DNA of 64,000 nt from Enterobacter vonholyi (GTDB taxonomy: Bacteria > Pseudomonadota > Gammaproteobacteria > Enterobacterales > Enterobacteriaceae): the NCBI RefSeq assembly GCF_008364555.1, contig NZ_VTUC01000003.1, forward strand, positions 124,001 to 188,000. Reading direction: 5' to 3'. Positions 58,135 to 64,000 of the stretch are shown in pieces. Position numbers and translations under genes: made by a program. Below the pieces are notes generated by a model. It was not told the DNA's origin. It ran no database searches and was given only the letters and a program-made list of their open reading frames with translations. Position 1 is the stretch's first letter. Each line of letters opens with the position of its first letter.

Positions 58135-58520
58135 GAGTAGACCTGGGAAAACGGGAAAGAGCCATGATAAAAAACCTGGCGCGTATTGACCAGCTATCCG
58201 TCAGGTTTATCAAATGAGGAAAAACCACAATTTCTAAAGGGGATTGTCTGTCGGTAACGGACACGTCCTGATTTTTTATAGCCTGCGTATCGTCAGGTAA
58301 CTGTTTTGATATCATCCTGTTAAATAACGGCTATCAGAAAGCCAACCCTGAAACAGGGGCTTCCGCTTTTCGTCACAGCAGGGTTCCGGTTTTCAGGCGA
58401 TTGCTTTTTTTTCACTTCCCTCTCGACAGCATGATTTTTTTCAGGTTATTTTCTAAACATGCCACATCGGTGGCAACGTCGCTCGGACGGTCCGGGCGCT
58501 AACGTTAATCTGAGGAATCT
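58135..58520 (+). promoter_or_regulatory. ypdA-alaC control region with competing stem-loops
   Basis: 386 bp without a gene. It carries overlapping inverted repeats before a run of eight T's. CCCTG (58346-58350) can pair with CAGGG at 58354-58358 or at 58379-58383, and CCTGAAA (58347-58353) with TTTCAGG at 58391-58397. The arrangement looks like a terminator or attenuator in the alaC leader. A further small hairpin GCCACATCGGTGGC lies near 58461-58474. Confidence 0.45.
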
Positions 58521-59759
58521 ATGGCTGAATTCAGTCCTGAACGCCGTTTTACGCGTATCGATCGTCTCCCCCCTTATGTTTTCAATATCACAGCTGAACT
58601 GAAAATGGCTGCGCGTCGGCGCGGCGAAGACATCATTGATTTCAGCATGGGTAACCCTGACGGCCCAACGCCACCGCATATCGTTGAGAAGCTCTGCACG
58701 GTTGCCCAGCGCCCGGATACGCACGGCTACTCAACCTCTCGCGGTATTCCCAGGTTACGTCGCGCGATCTCGCGCTGGTATCAGGATCGCTATCAGGTTG
58801 ATATCGATCCGGAAAGTGAAGCGATTGTCACCATCGGCTCGAAAGAGGGGCTGGCACACCTGATGCTGGCTACGCTGGATCATGGCGATACGGTGCTGGT
58901 GCCTAATCCAAGCTATCCGATCCATATCTACGGCGCGGTGATTGCCGGCGCCCAGGTCCGCTCTGTGCCGCTGGTGGAAGGTGTCGATTTCTTTAACGAA
59001 CTGGAACGTGCGATTCGTGAAAGTTATCCGAAACCGAAGATGATGATCCTCGGCTTCCCGTCGAACCCAACGGCGCAGTGCGTGGAGCTTGATTTCTTCG
59101 AGAAAGTTGTTGCGCTGGCTAAGCGTTATGACGTGCTGGTGGTTCACGATTTAGCCTATGCTGACATCGTCTATGACGGCTGGAAAGCCCCGTCGATTAT
59201 GCAGGTCCCGGGCGCGCGTGACGTGGCGGTAGAGTTCTTTACCCTGTCGAAAAGCTACAACATGGCGGGCTGGCGTATTGGCTTTATGGTGGGTAACAAA
59301 ACGCTGGTGAGCGCACTGGCGCGCATTAAGAGTTACCACGATTACGGCACCTTCACGCCGCTGCAGGTCGCGGCTATCGCTGCCCTGGAGGGCGACCAGC
59401 AGTGCGTTCACGAGATTGCCGCCCAGTATAAGCGCCGCCGTGACGTGCTGGTAAAAGGCTTGCATGAAGCGGGCTGGATGGTGGAAATGCCGAAGGCGTC
59501 TATGTACGTCTGGGCAAAAATTCCGGAACCGTACGCGGCGATGGGATCGCTGGAGTTTGCCAAAAAACTGCTCCAGGATGCAAAAGTGTGTGTCTCGCCT
59601 GGCATTGGATTCGGTGATTATGGCGACACCCATGTGCGATTTGCCCTGATTGAAAACAGCGACCGTATTCGTCAGGCGGTGAGGGGCATCAAGAGTATGT
59701 TCCGTGCCGATGGTCTTCTCACCTCAAAGAGCGTCGCAGAACATCCCGCATCGTCATGA
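58521..59759 (+). CDS. alaC: AlaC, glutamate-pyruvate aminotransferase
   Basis: A class I PLP aminotransferase that makes alanine from pyruvate and glutamate. The 412 residues equal E. coli AlaC (YfdZ). It has the PLP lysine in [16 protein letters not shown] (about residue 250), the substrate-carboxylate Arg near [10 protein letters not shown] and the segment [10 protein letters not shown]. The gene is divergent from ypdA, the pyruvate sensor, which fits its use of pyruvate. Confidence 0.97.
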   Translation: MAEFSPERRFTRIDRLPPYVFNITAELKMAARRRGEDIIDFSMGNPDGPTPPHIVEKLCTVAQRPDTHGYSTSRGIPRLRRAISRWYQDRYQVDIDPESEAIVTIGSKEGLAHLMLATLDHGDTVLVPNPSYPIHIYGAVIAGAQVRSVPLVEGVDFFNELERAIRESYPKPKMMILGFPSNPTAQCVELDFFEKVVALAKRYDVLVVHDLAYADIVYDGWKAPSIMQVPGARDVAVEFFTLSKSYNMAGWRIGFMVGNKTLVSALARIKSYHDYGTFTPLQVAAIAALEGDQQCVHEIAAQYKRRRDVLVKGLHEAGWMVEMPKASMYVWAKIPEPYAAMGSLEFAKKLLQDAKVCVSPGIGFGDYGDTHVRFALIENSDRIRQAVRGIKSMFRADGLLTSKSVAEHPASS

Positions 59760-59762
59760 CAT

Positions 59763-59796
59763 AAAAAAACAGGAGCCGATGGCTCCTGTTTTTTTG
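59763..59796. terminator. Bidirectional terminator between alaC and ypdK
   Basis: Stem AAAAACAGGAGCC / GGCTCCTGTTTTT with a GAT loop and flanking A and T runs. Confidence 0.92.
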
Positions 59797-59811
59797 ACTG
59801 CATGTTCTTCA

Positions 59812-59883
59812 CTAAATCATCAGGGCAAAGGTTCCGGCCCAGACTAAAACAATCACCGAAATGCCCATAAAGAAATATTTCAC
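59812..59883 (-). CDS. ypdK: YpdK, 23-residue membrane micro-protein
   Basis: A 23-codon gene with a GTG start (59883). The peptide begins MKYFFMGISVIVLVWAG and ends TFALMI; it is almost entirely hydrophobic, one membrane helix. It differs from E. coli YpdK at about three positions by memory. A GGAG ribosome-binding site lies 9 nt before the GTG and a promoter with a perfect TATAAT lies upstream. Function is unknown. It is too short for standard gene callers and often missed. Confidence 0.88.
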   Translation of the reverse strand: MKYFFMGISVIVLVWAGTFALMI

Positions 59884-60202
59884 GTTTCATCGCTCCGCGT
59901 ATCTTGTGGTACGCATTTAAAAACAGAGTCCACCTGATTATAGAGAGCTGAAATCCGGTCAAAACGAAAATGAGAATTTTCCCGTTACGCCGCCGACTCC
60001 AGCTCAGAATTCTGTGCTTTCCTGTTGCCAGACGGCGCTAATGTACGCCTAAAAATGAAGGGTGACAAGAGGGATTTTTTTAAATAATTTCCGCTACTTA
60101 CGAGTGTCGTGGAACGGCGACAGTTTGATTTCACAACGCAATAAATTCACTTTGAGCGACGCAATGAGTGACGGGTTTTCAGCGGGAAGACAGGTGATTG
60201 AA
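59884..60202. other. Intergenic region between ypdK and lpxP
   Basis: About 320 bp with no convincing gene. It holds the ypdK promoter (59937-59964) and leader. The right part (60000-60202) shows no clear motif; a rightward reading frame starting at 60062 runs antisense into lpxP and is rejected. Confidence 0.55.
59937..59964 (-). promoter_or_regulatory. Predicted promoter of ypdK
   Basis: On the minus strand TTTTGA, 16 bp, then a perfect TATAAT. The predicted transcript start is about 50 nt before the GTG. Confidence 0.6.
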
Positions 60203-60231
60203 AAGGTTAGTTTCTTAGCGAAACTAACCTT
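60203..60231 (-). terminator. lpxP terminator
   Basis: A 12-bp perfect stem AAGGTTAGTTTC / GAAACTAACCTT with a 5-nt loop, followed on the minus strand by TTTTCAAT, 11 bp past the lpxP stop. Confidence 0.85.
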
Positions 60232-60241
60232 CATGAAGAGC

Positions 60242-61159
60242 TTAAATATAGAGCGAGGCTTCGCCAAGAGGGCGTGTTTTGAAACGACGATGCATCCACA
60301 GATACTGCTCTGGAGCACGCATGATTTCAGTTTCGATGACTTTATTGATAAACGCTGCGGCTTCGCACTCGTTTTCCGGATAGTTAGCCATTTCAGGGGA
60401 GATGTGCAGACGGTAGCCTGATTTATCTGCTTTTCTCACCATCGTCACGGTCAGCATGGAGGCGCCCGATAACCGAGAAATAACAAAGGTACCGTTAGTC
60501 GTCGCAACGTCTTTCACCGCAAAGAAGGGGGCAAAGCTGCTGCCTTTACGTCCATAATCCTGATCGGGTGCAAACCAGACGGCCTCTCCTTTCTTGAGAG
60601 CGCCGACCATACCGCGCAGGTTATTACGACTGATCATCGCCTTATTGGAACGCATGCGGCCACGCGTTTGCACCCACTCCATCAGAGCGCTGTTGTGCGG
60701 TCTGTAAGTTGCCATCATTGGCTGACAAAGCCCCATCACGCGGCCACCCAACTCCAGCGACATAAAGTGAACGCCGACGACCATCACGCCGCGTTTTTGC
60801 ATCTGCGCGCGTTTCAGATTATCCAGTCCTTCCACGTCAAACCACTTGCGGACACGCTCATCCGGCCAGAACCAGGCCATGCCCGTTTCAAGCAGCGCCA
60901 TGCCGATAGACTTAAAGTTTTCAGCAATGAGTTTTTCGCGCTCTTCGGCATTGTACTGCGGAAAACAAAGCTCAATATTTTTACGCGCGATGGATTCGCG
61001 ACGTTTCAGGAAAACGCGGGAAGCGCTGCCCAGTTTCGACCCTAGCAAGCGCAGGACCGGGTATGGAAGTTGAACCAGCAGCCAGAGTACGCCAAGACCA
61101 AACCATGTAAACCAGTAACGCGGGTGTAAAAACGCGCGTTGAAATTTGGATTGAGACAA
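60242..61159 (-). CDS. lpxP: LpxP, lipid A palmitoleoyl acyltransferase (non-AUG start)
   Basis: Adds palmitoleate to Kdo2-lipid IVA, replacing laurate in the cold. The protein has one N-terminal membrane segment (WFTWFGLGVLWLLVQLPYPVL), the HX4E catalytic motif in VGVHFMSLELGGR, and RPHNSALMEW, APDQDYGRKGS and the C-terminal YLWMHRRFKTRPLGE. It resembles E. coli LpxP more than LpxL. No ATG lies near the expected start: the codon aligning with E. coli Met1 is ATT (61162), followed by TTG (61159). I give the TTG start (305 residues); AGG lies 7 nt before the ATT. Confidence 0.93.
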   Translation of the reverse strand: MSQSKFQRAFLHPRYWFTWFGLGVLWLLVQLPYPVLRLLGSKLGSASRVFLKRRESIARKNIELCFPQYNAEEREKLIAENFKSIGMALLETGMAWFWPDERVRKWFDVEGLDNLKRAQMQKRGVMVVGVHFMSLELGGRVMGLCQPMMATYRPHNSALMEWVQTRGRMRSNKAMISRNNLRGMVGALKKGEAVWFAPDQDYGRKGSSFAPFFAVKDVATTNGTFVISRLSGASMLTVTMVRKADKSGYRLHISPEMANYPENECEAAAFINKVIETEIMRAPEQYLWMHRRFKTRPLGEASLYI

Positions 61160-61315
61160 AATAGTAGAACCTATATGAAGCCTGTAAAGGTAGCGCAGAG
61201 TTTGCGATACGACGTGCCGATAAGACCGTTCTTCAAGGTGATGGTTGCAGGCTTTACCGAACTTTACGGCGTTGCCTGGCCACTGCTGATTTGGGCGGGC
61301 GGCGTAATGTAGCAC

Positions 61316-61951
61316 CGTTATACGATATGTGCTATTACTCGTTTTTGATTAAAAAAGCGGCAGCCCGAGAGGTCCTTGATTTTACAGATTTTATCGACTT
61401 TCACATGGAAAGCGCCTTTCCTGCCTCAGCGGAACGCAGTAGCGTTAGCGTTCAGAAAGAAAGCGTAACGAAAAAAATGCGTCGTTGATTTTCGCCAAAT
61501 TAAATATTTACGCGTTTATTTACCCCTTCATATAATACTTAAGAATTTTCTTTATGAAAATTCTTAAGTATTATTCATGCTGTCAATGGAGTGGTCGCCT
61601 TCTATCCTCGATTACGTTCCCCTTTTAATCGTGCCGCAATAAGATATTGCAGTTCTTTAGCGTTTTTTGGCGTGGTGCTGTGATGCAAATCAAAACAAGA
61701 TGTTTTTATTAACATCTCTCTGGCTGCAATCCCTTCTGCGATACAAATATTCGATTTGTGCGAAAAGAGCAGTTTCTTTTTCTGAGTTAATTAGGCAATT
61801 TGCGATAATGTATTAGAGAAAAATTCTTAAGAAAATTCTTGTCATGGATAAATGATCTGTGTATTTGATTTTGTTTCGATCATTATTCTATTATTGCGCA
61901 TCAAGAACGATACCGTGAAGTTGGCATAGCTAAACAAAGAGGGATGATAAA
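61316..61951. other. AT-rich gene-free region upstream of the T6SS cluster
   Basis: More than 600 bp without a convincing gene, notably AT-rich from about 61490. The lpxP promoter should lie at its left. It holds a 19-bp perfect inverted repeat and further copies of its half-site (61532-61840). Such DNA ahead of a T6SS operon is a usual target of H-NS silencing; that is inferred. Confidence 0.6.
61532..61574. repeat. Perfect 19-bp inverted repeat upstream of tssB
   Basis: Arms ATAATACTTAAGAATTTTC (61532-61550) and its exact reverse complement (61556-61574), with a 5-nt TTTAT loop. The arm's core GAAAATTCTTAAG reappears, with one extra A, at 61818-61831, followed by a partial copy at 61831-61840. 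It could be an operator for a dimeric regulator or a terminator-like structure; it lacks a GC-rich stem. Confidence 0.85.
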
Positions 61952-62449
61952 ATGGCTGACAGTTTTCAGAATGAGGTGCCTAAGGCACGTATTAACCTGA
62001 AGCTTGACCTGCATACTGGCGGAGCAAGCAAGAAAATGGAATTACCCTTGAAATTGCTTGTTACAGGTGATTTCAGTAATGGACAGGAATCTGCACCAAT
62101 ATCGGAGCGTGAAAAAGTTAATATCAACAAAAATAATTTTGATAGCGTTCTTTCCGAATATTCCCCAAAAGTTAATCTGGCCGTTAAAAATACGCTGTCT
62201 GAAGATGGCGGTGAGGACAACATTCAGCTGACTTTCCAGAGCATGAAAGATTTCACGCCAGAGCAGGTGGCGGCCCAAATTCCACAGCTGAAGGCGATGC
62301 TGGCAATGCGCAACTTGCTCCGCGATCTGAAGGCCAACCTGCTGGATAACCAGACTTTCCGAAAAGAGCTGGAGAAAATCGTTCTTGACCAGACGCTTAG
62401 TGCTGAGTTGCGAAATGAGTTATCCGCGCTGGCTTCAAAAAAACCTTAA
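61952..62449 (+). CDS. tssB: TssB, T6SS contractile sheath small subunit
   Basis: TssB (VipA/ImpB) forms, with TssC, the contractile sheath that fires the type VI secretion needle. The 165-residue product has the family start (SFQNEVPKARINLKLDLHTGG), the KKMELPLKLLVTGDFS strand, the FDSVLSEYSPKVNLAVKN segment that binds TssC, and a C-terminal helix with LRDLKANLLDNQTFRKELEKI. An AAAGAGGG ribosome-binding site precedes the ATG. It is the first gene of the cluster visible here; tssC follows 38 bp later. Confidence 0.96.
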   Translation: MADSFQNEVPKARINLKLDLHTGGASKKMELPLKLLVTGDFSNGQESAPISEREKVNINKNNFDSVLSEYSPKVNLAVKNTLSEDGGEDNIQLTFQSMKDFTPEQVAAQIPQLKAMLAMRNLLRDLKANLLDNQTFRKELEKIVLDQTLSAELRNELSALASKKP

Positions 62450-62487
62450 TCATCATGCTGTTTTAACGGATTAATCAAGGAATGCTC

Positions 62488-64000
62488 ATGTCTGTACAAA
62501 ATAATACTGCTGGCGGGGAAAGCGTGGTGCTGGAACGCCCTGCTGTGGGTGGGGTGTACGCCTCACTGTTTGAGAAAATCAATCTGAACCCTGTCTCTGA
62601 GCTGAGCGCGCTGGACATCTGGCAAGATGCGCAGGCAATGTCGGATGCGACCGCAGACGAGCGTCTGACCGCAGGTATGCAGGTCTTTCTGGAATGCCTG
62701 ACCAAGGCAGGCTCGAAGGTCGAAAAACTGGATAAAAGCCTGATCGATCACCATATCGCTGAGCTCGACTACCAGATAAGCCGCCAGCTGGACGCCGTTA
62801 TGCACCATGAAGAGTTTCAGTCGGTTGAGAGCCTGTGGCGCGGAGTGAAGTCGCTGATTGATAAAACAGATTTTCGCCAGAACGTGAAAATCGAGCTTCT
62901 GAGCATGTCTAAAGAAGAGCTGCGCCAGGACTTTGAAGACAGCCCGGAAGTCATCCAGAGTGGTTTGTATAAACACACCTACATTGATGAATATGATACC
63001 CCAGGCGGCGAGCCGATTGCGGCGTTGGTTTCCGCTTATGAGTTCGATGCTTCAGCGCAGGATGTCGCTCTGCTGCGCAACATCTCAAAAGTATCTGCGG
63101 CTGCACATATGCCATTTATCGGCTCGGCAGGCCCGAAATTCTTCCTCAAAGAATCAATGGAAGACGTCGCTGCGATTAAAGATATTGGTAACTATTTTGA
63201 TCGCGCCGAGTATATCAAGTGGAAATCGTTCCGCGATACGGACGACGCTCGCTACATCGGTCTGGTGATGCCGCGCGTACTGGGACGTTTACCGTATGGC
63301 CCGGATACCGTTCCGGTTCGCAGTTTCAACTATGTAGAAGAAGTCAAAGGTCCGGATCACGACAAATACCTGTGGACGAATGCGTCGTTTGCCTTCGCTT
63401 CCAACATGGTGCGTAGCTTTATTAATAACGGCTGGTGTGTCCAAATCCGTGGCCCGCAGGCCGGCGGTGCGGTTCAGGATCTGCCTATCCATCTGTATGA
63501 CCTGGGTACCGGCAATCAGGTAAAAATACCGAGCGAAGTGATGATCCCTGAAACGCGTGAATTCGAATTCGCGAATCTGGGCTTTATTCCGTTGTCCTAC
63601 TACAAAAACCGCGACTACGCCTGCTTCTTCTCAGCAAACTCCACTCAGAAACCGGCGCTGTATGACACCGCTGATGCAACGGCCAACAGCCGTATCAATG
63701 CGCGTCTGCCGTACATCTTCCTGCTGTCGCGTATTGCCCACTACCTGAAGCTAATTCAGCGCGAGAACATCGGTACCACCAAGGATCGTCGACTACTGGA
63801 GCTGGAACTGAACACCTGGGTCCGCAGTCTGGTGACCGAAATGACCGACCCGGGCGACGAACTCCAGGCGTCTCATCCACTGCGTGATGCAAAAGTGGTG
63901 GTGGAAGATATTGAAGATAACCCAGGCTTCTTCCGCGTGAAATTGTATGCGATTCCACACTTCCAGGTGGAAGGGATGGACGTCAACCTGTCGCTGGTTT
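62488..64000 (+). CDS. tssC: TssC, T6SS contractile sheath large subunit (3' end missing)
   Basis: TssC (VipB/ImpC) is the large sheath subunit. The window holds the first 504 codons, most or nearly all of a protein of roughly 500-520 residues, so only a short C-terminal part is missing. It has the family segments LIDHHIAELDYQISRQLDAVMHH, FQSVESLWRGVKSLI, MPFIGSAGPKFF, RYIGLVMPRVLGRLPYG, and NGWCVQIRGPQAGGAV. The ATG at 62488 follows an AAGGA ribosome-binding site. Other T6SS genes should lie beyond the right edge. Confidence 0.96.
   Translation, partial: MSVQNNTAGGESVVLERPAVGGVYASLFEKINLNPVSELSALDIWQDAQAMSDATADERLTAGMQVFLECLTKAGSKVEKLDKSLIDHHIAELDYQISRQLDAVMHHEEFQSVESLWRGVKSLIDKTDFRQNVKIELLSMSKEELRQDFEDSPEVIQSGLYKHTYIDEYDTPGGEPIAALVSAYEFDASAQDVALLRNISKVSAAAHMPFIGSAGPKFFLKESMEDVAAIKDIGNYFDRAEYIKWKSFRDTDDARYIGLVMPRVLGRLPYGPDTVPVRSFNYVEEVKGPDHDKYLWTNASFAFASNMVRSFINNGWCVQIRGPQAGGAVQDLPIHLYDLGTGNQVKIPSEVMIPETREFEFANLGFIPLSYYKNRDYACFFSANSTQKPALYDTADATANSRINARLPYIFLLSRIAHYLKLIQRENIGTTKDRRLLELELNTWVRSLVTEMTDPGDELQASHPLRDAKVVVEDIEDNPGFFRVKLYAIPHFQVEGMDVNLSLV

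Noticed and set aside
60062-60421. 119-codon plus-strand frame reaching into lpxP
   Set aside because: Mostly antisense to lpxP and crosses its terminator; no translation signals.
61291-61488. 65-codon frame between lpxP and the T6SS
   Set aside because: No ribosome-binding site, no resemblance to a known family, and part lies over the lpxP upstream region.

Overview
This is a 64 kb stretch of gammaproteobacterial chromosome from the Enterobacteriaceae. Gene order follows the Escherichia coli K-12 segment from ypfJ to lpxP. The indole-3-pyruvate decarboxylase gene (ipdC), whose product closely resembles the Enterobacter cloacae enzyme as I remember it, and the GC-rich coding sequence point to Enterobacter (cloacae complex) or a close relative. 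The organism call is an inference from remembered protein sequences and synteny; no search was run.

Layout. 0-5 kb: ypfJ (cut by the window edge), tmcA, ypfH, then leftward yffB-dapE-ypfN. 5-17.5 kb: the micro-gene ypfM, the RND pump acrD, the nitrate sensor narQ, aegA, nudK, ypfG and the tktB/talA pentose-phosphate pair. 17.7-24.6 kb: maeB, hemF/amiA, ypeA-yfeZ-yfeY and the DyP peroxidase yfeX. 24.7-30.4 kb: the sulfate/thiosulfate operon cysPTWA, then cysM and pdxK. 30.4-35.3 kb (leftward): ptsH-ptsI-crr, cysK and cysZ. 35.5-41.1 kb: zipA, ligA, ypeB, yfeH, yfeR and a FlxA-like gene. 41.3-44.7 kb: a Val-Val-Val-Lys tRNA operon, gltX, the paralogous yfeC/yfeD pair and three tandem tRNA-Ala genes. 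44.9-54.5 kb: pdeA, nupC, mntH, ypeC, an aldo/keto reductase, ipdC and yfeO. 54.7-61.2 kb: glk, the ypdA/ypdB pyruvate-sensing two-component pair, alaC, the micro-gene ypdK and lpxP. 61.2-64 kb: an AT-rich gene-free stretch, then the first two genes of a type VI secretion cluster (tssB, tssC), which runs off the right edge.

Most of the window is housekeeping DNA. Functional groups are sulfur assimilation (cysPTWAM, cysK, cysZ), PTS sugar sensing (ptsHI-crr, glk, ypdAB), central carbon (tktB, talA, maeB), cell envelope and division (amiA, zipA, lpxP, acrD), and translation (gltX, seven tRNAs). Several loci that lie between these genes in K-12 are absent: eut between maeB and hemF, murRQP/yfeW/ucpA between yfeX and cysP, and fry/ypd genes between glk and ypdB. 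At all three junctions there is a short palindrome with the core CCCTCTCCC/GGGAGAGGG.

The least ordinary parts are the T6SS entry point with its AT-rich upstream region and long perfect inverted repeat, the 117-bp tandem tRNA-Ala array, ipdC with a TyrR-like box, a FlxA-like gene with a near-consensus sigma-28 promoter, an lpxP gene without an AUG start, and competing stem-loops ahead of alaC. I found no CRISPR array, insertion sequence, integrase or prophage.
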